6,698 bases of DNA from Anaerorhabdus sp036637135. Lineage in GTDB: Bacteria; Bacillota_I; Bacilli_A; Erysipelotrichales; Erysipelotrichaceae. Every line of letters begins with the position of its first letter. Position 1 is the stretch's first letter. Under the pieces are notes generated by a model. That model did no database searches and was not told where the DNA came from. It was given only the letters and a program-made list of their open reading frames with translations. A program made the translations under genes and the position numbers. Positions 1-6,427 of the stretch are shown here, piece after piece. The stretch is from contig NZ_JAVWNC010000084.1 in assembly GCF_036637135.1 (NCBI RefSeq), positions 1 to 6,698 of the forward strand, written 5' to 3'.

Positions 1-1696
1 TTTCATTTAAATTAAGTGCTAAGGTAATTGTTACAATTGTTCCTTCATTCTTAACTGAATCAATAACTAATCCATACTCACTTCCACAATAAAGTTTAAT
101 GCGTTGAAGTACATTATCAATTCCTATACCACTTAATTGCGCAACGTTTGTCTTATCGATACTTGCCGAATCAAAGCCGACACCATTATCTTTAACTTCA
201 ATCACCAGTTGATTATTTTTAATTACGGCATCAACTATAATTTTACCTGGTCCATCTAAATTCTTAATTCCATGATAAATACTATTTTCAACTATTGGTT
301 GAAGAATAATTCTTGGAACTAAATAATTATTTAAATCTTCACTTACATGAATGTCATATGTTAATTTCTCACCATAGCGTTGTTTTTGTATAAACAAGTA
401 TTGTTTCAAGTGATCAATTTCTTGTGATAATGGAATTAAGTTATTTCCCTTTGATAAACTTAATCTAAAGAACTTCGCAAGTGATTTAGTTAATTCAATG
501 ACTTGTTCATTTTCTTTAAATTCCGACATCCATATAATTGTATCTAATGTATTGTATAGAAAATGTGGATTTATTTGTCCCATTAAAACTTTAATTTCTA
601 ATTCTTTTCTCTCATTCTCGCTTATTGATAATTTTTCCAGTAAATCTTTAATTCTAATCAGCATATCATTGTAGTTTTGTACTAAACTTTTAACTTCATC
701 AGAACTATCTGGATTAACTTTTGCAGGAATAAAACTTTCCGCATCTTGCATTGCCATTGTTAGTTCTTTCAATGGGTTTGATATACGTTTTACAAGTAAT
801 CTTCCTAACAAAGTAACTCCGGCAAGGATAATTACTCCTGTAATTGCAATCAGTTCCAACAACTGTCTACGTAATTGTCCTAAACTATTTAAATAAGATA
901 CTCCACTCATTGTCCAATCTGTATTATCAATTGGAACTTGGTATGATAAAACACTTTGATCAGATGTATTATTCATATATCGCTTAAGTTCTTCTTGTTT
1001 ATCCATTTCAATGAAGTAGGTTAAGTCATTGTGATAGACTAAATTCTGATTGCTATCCGTAATGAATACAAACCCATCTTGATCTAAGTTCAATGCACTT
1101 ATATATTCCGTAATGAATTCATAGTTAATATCGATCAATAAAACACCTAAATTATTCCCTTGCTCATCCACTATTTCTCTACTCAAAGAAATAACCCATT
1201 TATCATTATCCATAGATAACTTTTGCATACGTGCACCAGTTAGAAAAGGCATGTTGTCACTAATTGCATGTTGGTACCATTCTTCTTCCATCATATTATC
1301 AGAAACTTGCATTTCTAATTTTTCTTCATTGGAAATAACACGTCCATCATTTGCAACAATTACAATTGTTTCTAAGTAAGAATCAGCTTCTAATACTGTC
1401 GATATTTCTTTTCTAACATTTGATTCATTTTCATTTTGTTTTAAATAACTTATCAAATTGGGATTATCTGCCATTAAACTTGAAGTCAGTTTAACTTTTT
1501 CAATATACAATGATAAATAATCACTACTTTGATTCAAATTCATTTTGATTTGTTTGACTGCATCGTTAACGAAAATATTGGAAACATTGTAGAAAATAAC
1601 CACACTAAAAATGAGTATAATCGCCAAGCTAATTGACATATACAGAATAGATATTTGGCTACTGATGTTCTTTAATCTATATTTTCGTCTTTCCAC
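1..1696 (-). CDS. Sensor histidine kinase, YesM/LytS-type (3' end cut by window edge)
   Basis: This is a membrane sensor kinase that should phosphorylate the response regulator encoded just upstream. The frame is open for 565 codons from a GTG at 1696 to the window edge. The start is chosen because a GAGAGG SD (1705-1710) lies 8 bases upstream, inside the end of the regulator gene, and only 2 bases separate the two genes, so translation is probably coupled. Order of parts: TM1 about residues 15-36; an extracytoplasmic region of about 240 residues that looks like a dCache sensor; TM2 about 279-298; HAMP about 299-355; His_kinase domain with QINPHFLYNT (phospho-His 378); HATPase with N-box VENSIYHG (470-477), DNGVGF (503-508) and SGIGI (522-526). 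All catalytic motifs are intact. Only a few C-terminal residues should be missing. The sensor region has no Cys; the single Cys I see is C537, in the cytoplasm. The ligand is unknown. Confidence 0.95.
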   Translation of the reverse strand, partial: MERRKYRLKNISSQISILYMSISLAIILIFSVVIFYNVSNIFVNDAVKQIKMNLNQSSDYLSLYIEKVKLTSSLMADNPNLISYLKQNENESNVRKEISTVLEADSYLETIVIVANDGRVISNEEKLEMQVSDNMMEEEWYQHAISDNMPFLTGARMQKLSMDNDKWVISLSREIVDEQGNNLGVLLIDINYEFITEYISALNLDQDGFVFITDSNQNLVYHNDLTYFIEMDKQEELKRYMNNTSDQSVLSYQVPIDNTDWTMSGVSYLNSLGQLRRQLLELIAITGVIILAGVTLLGRLLVKRISNPLKELTMAMQDAESFIPAKVNPDSSDEVKSLVQNYNDMLIRIKDLLEKLSISENERKELEIKVLMGQINPHFLYNTLDTIIWMSEFKENEQVIELTKSLAKFFRLSLSKGNNLIPLSQEIDHLKQYLFIQKQRYGEKLTYDIHVSEDLNNYLVPRIILQPIVENSIYHGIKNLDGPGKIIVDAVIKNNQLVIEVKDNGVGFDSASIDKTNVAQLSGIGIDNVLQRIKLYCGSEYGLVIDSVKNEGTIVTITLALNLNE

Positions 1697-1698
1697 TT

Positions 1699-2463
1699 CT
1701 ATTTCCTCTCTTGTTGTTCTTTAAATTCACTAATTGAAATACCATATACTCTTTTAAAACATGCACTGAGATAATTCGAATCATCAATACCTATTTGCTG
1801 TGCTACCTCATATATTTTTAGATTCGTTGTAAGCAATAGTATTTTACACTTCTCTAAACGAAGATGTAGAAGATGTTCCCTAAAATTAACTCCAAATAGT
1901 TTTTTAAATAATTGGCTTAAATAAGAAGTGTTATAACCCATCTCATCTGCCAACTCTTGCAAAGAAAACGTTGTATCCACAAGATGTTTATTAATATATT
2001 CACTTAAGGTTTGTTTCATCGTAGAATCATTTTGATGATCACCACTTATTTCTTTCGCGATTGTTAATGCTACTTTTTCTTGATTATTTTCTACAAACTT
2101 TGCGATTAATTTATGCAATACAGCTACTATATCTACTTTTGATACTGGCTTGAGCACATAATCATCAACACCAACCTTCAATGCTGTAATAGCATAATCA
2201 AGATGATCATATCCAGTAATCATGGCGATACGTGTAGAAGGAGATATTTGTTTTGCCATTGCTACAAAATCCAAACCATTCATCTTTGGCATATTGATAT
2301 CCGCGAGAATTAAATCCACTTTATTTTTTTTGACTATTTCTAATGCTTCTACACCATTTTCAGCTTCATATATCGTAGTAATTTTAAGCGCATCAAAATC
2401 AATTAATGTTCTAATACCTTTTCTTATCATCGGTTCATCATCAACGATTAATAAAGAAATCAT
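1699..2463 (-). CDS. Response regulator, REC plus AraC-type DNA-binding domain (YesN-like)
   Basis: This 254-residue cytoplasmic transcription factor is the likely partner of the adjacent histidine kinase. The receiver domain (about 1-120) has the acidic pair D8/D9, phospho-acceptor D55 in LADINMP, T83, and K105 in YVLKP. The C-terminal domain (about 150-250) is an AraC-type double helix-turn-helix, with LADEMGYNTSYLSQLFKK as the first helix-turn-helix and AQQIGIDDSNYLSACFKRVYG as the second in outline. The ATG start is supported by an AGGAGGT SD 4 bases upstream. The gene follows msrAB after 51 bases and precedes the kinase by 2 bases, so the pair is probably expressed from the redox operon. 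I see no convincing promoter of its own in that gap. Target genes cannot be read from the window. In pneumococcus the regulator in the same position is RR09 of TCS09, which has the same architecture (recalled, not checked). Confidence 0.96.
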   Translation of the reverse strand: MISLLIVDDEPMIRKGIRTLIDFDALKITTIYEAENGVEALEIVKKNKVDLILADINMPKMNGLDFVAMAKQISPSTRIAMITGYDHLDYAITALKVGVDDYVLKPVSKVDIVAVLHKLIAKFVENNQEKVALTIAKEISGDHQNDSTMKQTLSEYINKHLVDTTFSLQELADEMGYNTSYLSQLFKKLFGVNFREHLLHLRLEKCKILLLTTNLKIYEVAQQIGIDDSNYLSACFKRVYGISISEFKEQQERK

Positions 2464-2467
2464 AATT

Positions 2468-2474
2468 ACCTCCT
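2468..2474 (-). promoter_or_regulatory. Strong SD site of the response regulator gene
   Basis: AGGAGGT on the minus strand sits 4 bases before the ATG at 2463. It is stronger than the sites of msrAB and the thioredoxin gene, and lies only about 10 bases downstream of the intergenic hairpin. It should allow independent initiation on the regulator even if ribosomes leave after msrAB. Confidence 0.85.
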
Positions 2475-2484
2475 ATACTATGAG

Positions 2485-2508
2485 AGACAGGATAGTTTTA
2501 TCCTGTCT
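2485..2508. terminator. Perfect hairpin between msrAB and the regulator gene; weak terminator or processing site
   Basis: A 10-bp perfect stem (AGACAGGATA / TATCCTGTCT) with a 4-base loop fills most of the 51-base gap. The T-rich tail (ttttgtttt, 2508-2516) follows the stem only when read on the plus strand. In the minus-strand operon transcript the stem is preceded by A residues and followed by CTCAT, without a U-tract. It therefore does not look like a standard terminator for msrAB. It may cause partial termination, protect an RNA 3' end, or block antisense transcripts entering msrAB from below. Confidence 0.5.
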
Positions 2509-2514
2509 TTTGTT

Positions 2515-3588
2515 TTATTGAAAGAGATATGTTAAGAAGCCATATCCTTCCTCTTCTAGTTTATTATAATTGATAAAGCGAATTGACGCACTATTAATAC
2601 AATATCTTAAACCGCCTCTTTCTTTTGGACCATCATTAAATACATGTCCCAAATGTGTATCTCCAGCACGACTTCTTACTTCCGTACGAGTCATATTGAA
2701 ACTTGTGTCCACATGTTCAGTCACAACTTCTGGGATAATTGGCTTTACAAAACTTGGCCAACCACATCCTGAATCATATTTATCTAACGATGTGAATAAA
2801 GGTTCTCCTGTTACTACATCTACATAAATTCCTTTTTCTTTGTTGTCAAAGTATTCATTTGAAAATGCAGATTCAGTTTTGTTTTCTTGTGTAACTGCAT
2901 ATTGTTCAGCAGTTAATCTTAAACGCAATACTTCATCACTTGGAATTGGGTAATTTTCAATTTTTATTAAATCTTGCAATGTACCCGAAGCATCTAAATC
3001 AATATGGCAATATCCATTTGGATTCTTTTTTAAATAGTCTTGGTGATATTCTTCTGCTTCATAAAAGTTATTTAATTTCTCTACTTCCACAACAATATCT
3101 TTCGAGTATTTTTTTTGTTGTTCATTGATTACGCCATTAATAACATCTTTATCTTCCATATTTACATAATAGATACCTGTACGATATTGTGAACCGGAAT
3201 CATTACCTTGTTTATTTAAACTTGTTGGGTCAATTACCAAGAAGTATTTATTCAAAATACCTTCAAGCGAAATGATTGTTGGGTCATATGTAACACGCAC
3301 TGTTTCTGCATGACCTGTTTTGCGATAACTCACATCCTCATAGGTAGGGTTTATAGTATCACCATTGGCATAACCTGATGTTGAATCAATAACTCCATCG
3401 ATTCGATCCATAAACTCTTCAACACCCCAGAAACATCCACCTGCTAGATATATTTCTTTTGTATCTTCTGTTTGATATTTGTTTTTTTCTATCATTTGTT
3501 TTGTTTGATCAGTTTCTACTTTTGCAGTTGTAGCACAAGCTGTAAGTAATAATGACACACCCAATAAAGATAACATTTTCTTCATCAT
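2515..3588 (-). CDS. msrAB: Surface lipoprotein peptide methionine sulfoxide reductase MsrA-MsrB fusion
   Basis: This enzyme reduces both S- and R-methionine sulfoxide in exported proteins, acting outside the membrane. The 357-residue product starts with a lipoprotein signal peptide, lipobox LTAC, with lipidated C18. The MsrA domain (about 45-200) has catalytic C52 in GCFWG and probable resolving C194 in GYCHI. The MsrB domain (about 215-345) has catalytic C330 in RYCINSASIRF and C275 in SGCGWPSF; the 55-residue gap between them matches the Cys439/Cys494 pair of Neisseria PilB as I recall it. The two CxxC zinc motifs of other MsrBs are absent (DVVTGEP and VRSRAGD stand in their place). Two adjacent ATGs (3588, 3585) are possible starts. 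No clear SD precedes them, and the gene begins 12 bases after the thioredoxin gene stops, so translational coupling is likely. The upstream thioredoxin and CcdA should supply its electrons. Confidence 0.96.
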   Translation of the reverse strand: MMKKMLSLLGVSLLLTACATTAKVETDQTKQMIEKNKYQTEDTKEIYLAGGCFWGVEEFMDRIDGVIDSTSGYANGDTINPTYEDVSYRKTGHAETVRVTYDPTIISLEGILNKYFLVIDPTSLNKQGNDSGSQYRTGIYYVNMEDKDVINGVINEQQKKYSKDIVVEVEKLNNFYEAEEYHQDYLKKNPNGYCHIDLDASGTLQDLIKIENYPIPSDEVLRLRLTAEQYAVTQENKTESAFSNEYFDNKEKGIYVDVVTGEPLFTSLDKYDSGCGWPSFVKPIIPEVVTEHVDTSFNMTRTEVRSRAGDTHLGHVFNDGPKERGGLRYCINSASIRFINYNKLEEEGYGFLTYLFQ

Positions 3589-3600
3589 ATGTACTTACAC

Positions 3601-4218
3601 TTACTTTATTGATGTAAAGGATTCAGTAATTGCTGCATTATCAAAGTGACCTGGCGATACTTTAACTAATGCTCCCTCACTACTAATATATGCAGATGTT
3701 GGGAATCCTTTAACACCTAATTCCTTTGCTACTTTACCATCTTGATCAAACAATACTTTAATATTTTTGTACTCTAATCCATTGTACCATTCCTTAAATT
3801 CGGCAGCTGTTTTTTCACCTTTATAACCTGGTGTTACAACTGTTAATACAACAAAGTCATTATCCATCATTGATAGTTTATCAATATCTTCTAAACCACC
3901 AAGACAGATTGGACACCATGATGCCCAGTACTTAATATATACTTTTTTACCTTCAAAATCTTTGGAAGAAACTGTATTACCATCAAAATCAGTATACTCA
4001 AAGACTGAAGTCATTTCAGCATCCATCATCGCATCTTCTTTTTTAGCTTCATCCATCATTTTGTCATCTTTTTTTTCATCCATTGCTGGTTCTGTTGTTT
4101 CCATCATATCCTTCTCTTGACCTTTTTCCATTTTGTCTGTTTTCGGTGCCGCTGTACATGCCACTAACAATAGCGATAACCCCAATACACTTGTAATCAA
4201 TTTTATTCTTTTTTTCAT
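3601..4218 (-). CDS. Extracytoplasmic thioredoxin-like lipoprotein (TlpA/ResA/Etrx type)
   Basis: This membrane-anchored thioredoxin is the likely electron carrier between CcdA and MsrAB. Of 205 residues, the first 20 are a lipoprotein signal peptide (lipobox LVAC, lipidated C21). Residues 22-69 form a charged linker rich in Lys, Asp, Glu and Met, with nine Met in 48 residues. The thioredoxin fold covers about 70-205, with the active site WCPIC (C102, C105) in the context YWASWCPIC and the cis-proline loop GFPTS (P173). These are the only cysteines besides C21. A GAAAGG SD (4227-4232) directly after the ccdA stop codon supports the ATG at 4218. The gene sits 14 bases after ccdA and 12 before msrAB. 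It corresponds in position and type to pneumococcal Etrx1. The linker has no counterpart in the family that I can recall. Confidence 0.95.
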   Translation of the reverse strand: MKKRIKLITSVLGLSLLLVACTAAPKTDKMEKGQEKDMMETTEPAMDEKKDDKMMDEAKKEDAMMDAEMTSVFEYTDFDGNTVSSKDFEGKKVYIKYWASWCPICLGGLEDIDKLSMMDNDFVVLTVVTPGYKGEKTAAEFKEWYNGLEYKNIKVLFDQDGKVAKELGVKGFPTSAYISSEGALVKVSPGHFDNAAITESFTSIK

Positions 4219-4232
4219 AATTTTTACCTTTC

Positions 4233-4934
4233 TTATCTCTCAAATAGAGTTGTAATTAAATATAAACTGTCGCTCATCAACAAGACTCCCATTAGAATAA
4301 TGATAATCCCACCTACTACTTTTATTGTATGTAGATGTTTGTTTAACTTCTTCATCTTGCTTAAGAGTATATCTGCGAAGAAGCTAATAATAATGAATGG
4401 TAACGCAAATCCCAATGAATAAATTGCCATTAAGATTGCACCATATGTTGAGTTATTTCCACTCGCAGCCAAACTCAATACCGCAGTAAGTATTGGACCA
4501 ATACATGGTGTCCATCCAAAGCTAAATGTTAATCCTAGTAAATAAATACTAAAGTAGTTATTATTAGCTTGTTTCTTTAGTTGGATTCTCTTTTCAAAAT
4601 TAAGTATTTTGAAATTGATCAATCCTGTTTGATGAATACCTAATATGATTACAATTACTCCCATTACCGTTAAGAAATAACGATTGTTAATAATGGCACT
4701 GAATTGTCCTGCTCCAAATCCCAATATAACAAATATTGTTGATACTCCTAAAACGAAAGTTAATGTTTTAAGAATCATTCGTATCCGTCTTGATTTACCT
4801 TCTTTTATATCACCCTCTGTTGCCTCCGCAGCAAACATGGAGAAGTAAACTGGTAATAAAGGCAATATACAAGGTGACATAAAGGATAAAAATCCTCCAA
4901 TAAATACTGTACTTAAATATAATGTCTCATTCAT
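4233..4934 (-). CDS. ccdA: CcdA/DsbD-family membrane thiol-disulfide electron transporter
   Basis: This 233-residue integral membrane protein passes reducing power from cytoplasmic thioredoxin to exported thiol proteins. About six hydrophobic segments are visible (roughly 7-30, 55-77, 85-103, 128-157, 164-186, 204-226). The two family cysteines are in place: C22 in SPCILPLLPVY of the first segment and C144 in WTPCIGPIL of the fourth; I find no others. The length is typical of CcdA. The ATG at 4934 has an AGGAGGTGAA SD (4941-4950), with 10 bases from AGGAGG to the start. It is the first gene of the operon, followed after 14 bases by the lipoprotein thioredoxin and then by msrAB. No cytochrome c maturation genes are visible, so its partner here is most likely the surface methionine sulfoxide reductase branch. 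Confidence 0.94.
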   Translation of the reverse strand: MNETLYLSTVFIGGFLSFMSPCILPLLPVYFSMFAAEATEGDIKEGKSRRIRMILKTLTFVLGVSTIFVILGFGAGQFSAIINNRYFLTVMGVIVIILGIHQTGLINFKILNFEKRIQLKKQANNNYFSIYLLGLTFSFGWTPCIGPILTAVLSLAASGNNSTYGAILMAIYSLGFALPFIIISFFADILLSKMKKLNKHLHTIKVVGGIIIILMGVLLMSDSLYLITTLFER

Positions 4935-4940
4935 CGTTTC

Positions 4941-4950
4941 TTCACCTCCT
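4941..4950 (-). promoter_or_regulatory. Strong SD site of ccdA
   Basis: AGGAGGTGAA on the minus strand is a near-full match to the 16S anti-SD and fixes the ATG at 4934 as the start of ccdA and the entry point of the operon. The 10-base spacing from AGGAGG is slightly long. Confidence 0.85.
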
Positions 4951-5009
4951 CGTTTCTATACCTAAATTCTATCTGTTTCTACATAACTATCTATGGGCTC
5001 ACATTGGAT

Positions 5010-5022
5010 AAATCTTAGATTT
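5010..5022. promoter_or_regulatory. 13-bp perfect dyad overlapping the ccdA -10 box: candidate operator
   Basis: AAATCT-T-AGATTT is a perfect inverted repeat with 6-bp arms and a 1-base centre. It covers the proposed -10 hexamer (5012-5017). A site there would suit a repressor. AT-rich DNA gives such dyads by chance at times, and I found no second copy in the window. Confidence 0.35.
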
Positions 5023-5040
5023 CTTTATATTTTGGTTCAA
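5012..5040 (-). promoter_or_regulatory. Candidate sigma-A promoter of the ccdA operon
   Basis: On the minus strand, TTGAAC (5035-5040) is followed by a 17-base spacer and TAAGAT (5012-5017), each matching 4 of 6 consensus bases. It lies downstream of the terminator at 5055-5083 and would give a leader of about 70 bases before ccdA. This is the best-placed candidate in the gap. Confidence 0.55.
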
Positions 5041-5054
5041 TTATCATTAAATAA

Positions 5055-5083
5055 ACAAAAAAGCCAAACCTCAGTTTAGCTTT
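5055..5083 (-). terminator. Rho-independent terminator (minus strand)
   Basis: The minus-strand RNA forms the stem AAAGCTAAAC / GTTTGGCTTT with loop TGAG, followed by a run of T continuing as TTTTTTG. One pair is a G-U wobble only in the minus-strand RNA (C-A on the other strand), which supports the orientation. It separates the hydrolase unit and any short transcript from the ccdA operon promoter just below. Confidence 0.8.
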
Positions 5084-5090
5084 AGATAGT

Positions 5091-5180
5091 CTATATATAG
5101 ATGATTGTGGAAATCTCAATCTCATTGTATTTCATAACTTTATACTCTTTAAGCATATTAATAACTAAATCAGTTTTCAT
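5091..5180 (-). CDS. Possible 29-residue small protein or short transcript (uncertain)
   Basis: An ATG at 5180 opens a 29-codon frame ending in TAG at 5093-5091, eight bases before the terminator stem. The predicted peptide begins MKTDLVINMLKEYKVMKYNE and ends in a hydrophobic stretch. I do not recognise it. The SD is weak (AGAAG, with a long spacing). A candidate promoter at 5199-5228 would start RNA only about 12 bases before the ATG. The stretch may equally be a small RNA of about 135 bases ending at the strong terminator, or have no function. Confidence 0.25.
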   Translation of the reverse strand: MKTDLVINMLKEYKVMKYNEIEISTIIYI

Positions 5181-5198
5181 CGCTATTTGCACTTCTAG

Positions 5199-5228
5199 CT
5201 TATACAATAAATTCATTAGTTATTACAA
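5199..5228 (-). promoter_or_regulatory. Candidate promoter for a short transcript
   Basis: TTGTAA (5223-5228), 18-base spacer, TATAAG (5199-5204) on the minus strand; the -10 matches 5 of 6. It lies just past the hydrolase terminator and would yield RNA of about 135 bases ending at 5055-5083. AT-rich sequence makes such matches common. Confidence 0.3.
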
Positions 5229-5247
5229 AGTCTAATACAAACATATT

Positions 5248-5269
5248 AAAAGCCTTAAATTTAAAGCTT
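5248..5269 (-). terminator. Probable terminator of the hydrolase gene
   Basis: The minus-strand RNA can fold AGCTTTA / TAAGGCT with loop AATT, followed by TTT and then AATATG. The stem is AT-rich and the U-tract short, so it is probably leaky. A G-U wobble again fits only the minus strand. It begins about 50 bases after the hydrolase stop codon. Its sequence is nearly the same as the terminator at 6673-6697. Confidence 0.55.
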
Positions 5270-5320
5270 AGATACATCTATTGAGTTCGTATTCATTAGA
5301 TAAAAAGATGCACATCCAAA

Positions 5321-6427
5321 TTAATAACTTGTTTCATCGTTATTTATCAATTCCTTCATTAACTTTATACCTATCACGGTTGATGGTATTTTCGTACTTG
5401 GCGATAAGTTAGATAAGACAATGACTGAAGTTCTTGAATCTGGATGAAATGCTAAATAACAATTATAGTTATCAGTTCCACCATTATGCCATATCACTTC
5501 CAGTTCACTATCAACTATCCACCCCATATCAATTGCATCCATACGTATTCCCATTTTTTGATAACTCTCAGGTGATTCATTTATGGTTAAGAATTCAGAA
5601 CTTGCTATTTCAAAACTTGGATATCTATTTAATTGGTATTGCGCATAAATTAACATATCATCAATTGTTGAAGTTAATCCACCTGCCGAAAGATATGCAT
5701 CTCCTTCTTTCCAATCCCAATAATTATTGAGATCACCATCTTTTTCAGATATTTTAGTATTCATTAATTTCAATTCATTATGAACAAAATTATTAACAAG
5801 TTCTGTATAATCTTGATGATAAACTGTTTCCAATATAATCCCCATTATTGCATATCCAAAATTCGAATACTCAAACTCATATTCTTTATCCTTCAAAGAT
5901 ATTTTACTCAATCGATTCATAATTATTTCATCAGTTATTCCTAAAAAGTCGTTTTTCCCATTCAGGAAATTTCCAATCATTGGGCTTTCAAAATAGTAAC
6001 CTTCATATCCTGAAGTATGTGTTATACAATCTTGTATTGTTGGATATATTTTCTCAGTTGGCAAATCCAAATAAGCATCTATTGTTTCATTATAATCCAA
6101 TTTACCTTCATGAACTGCTTTCTCTACCATTGCAGAAGTAATTGTTTTAGTAAGTGATCCTATTTCATAAATGTGTGCAGTCTTCTCTAATTCAATACTA
6201 TCTTTACCATAGACTTTAACTGTCACTTCTCCATCTTGAATTATTCCGATTGTAATTACTGCATCTTGATTATCTGATAGTGTATAGTCTAATGTTTCTT
6301 GAAAAGATAATCTTGGGATTTTACTCATTTGGTAATTACCATAAAGTGCATATCCACCAATACAAGCCACTAATAACACGATTATCCCAATGATAATAAG
6401 CCACTTCTTCTTTATCTTTTTACTCAA
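5321..6427 (-). CDS. Membrane-anchored serine hydrolase, beta-lactamase/PBP4* family (class C-like fold)
   Basis: This 368-residue exported protein belongs to the Beta-lactamase (PF00144) superfamily, which includes D-Ala-D-Ala peptidases, esterases and true beta-lactamases. Active-site elements are intact: SLTK (S91, K94), the Tyr-x-Asn element YSN (187-189), and HNGG (314-317) in place of KTG. THTSG (136-140) is another family signature. A basic N-terminus and a hydrophobic segment (about 9-29) hold it outside the membrane. LVAC with C22 could be a lipobox, although the hydrophobic stretch continues past it, so an uncleaved anchor is also possible. The start is TTG at 6427, supported by GGGAG (6436-6440) 8 bases upstream, and overlaps the preceding ORF as TTGA. 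Substrate is unknown; the H-x-G third motif suits esterase or peptidase relatives and does not by itself indicate antibiotic resistance. It appears to be its own transcription unit. Confidence 0.9.
   Translation of the reverse strand: MSKKIKKKWLIIIGIIVLLVACIGGYALYGNYQMSKIPRLSFQETLDYTLSDNQDAVITIGIIQDGEVTVKVYGKDSIELEKTAHIYEIGSLTKTITSAMVEKAVHEGKLDYNETIDAYLDLPTEKIYPTIQDCITHTSGYEGYYFESPMIGNFLNGKNDFLGITDEIIMNRLSKISLKDKEYEFEYSNFGYAIMGIILETVYHQDYTELVNNFVHNELKLMNTKISEKDGDLNNYWDWKEGDAYLSAGGLTSTIDDMLIYAQYQLNRYPSFEIASSEFLTINESPESYQKMGIRMDAIDMGWIVDSELEVIWHNGGTDNYNCYLAFHPDSRTSVIVLSNLSPSTKIPSTVIGIKLMKELINNDETSY

Noticed and set aside
2222..2521. Plus-strand open frame of 99 codons
   Set aside because: It lies antisense to the receiver domain of the response regulator, has no family motif and no SD site; it is a shadow of the real gene.
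3109..3118. Long T/A homopolymer runs inside coding regions (for example here and at 4070-4076) as possible phase-variable tracts
   Set aside because: The genes are in frame across them, the runs are short, and they encode Lys-rich stretches that are ordinary in AT-rich genomes.
2570..3128. Two plus-strand open frames (2570-2827 and 2940-3128)
   Set aside because: Both are antisense to msrAB, whose frame shows full catalytic motifs; their peptides show no recognisable domain.
4982..4995. Imperfect dyad CATAACT/ATCTATG in the ccdA leader
   Set aside because: Only 5 of 7 positions pair, no more than expected by chance in AT-rich DNA.
5434..5730. Plus-strand open frame of 98 codons
   Set aside because: It is antisense to the hydrolase over its HNGG region and has no independent support.
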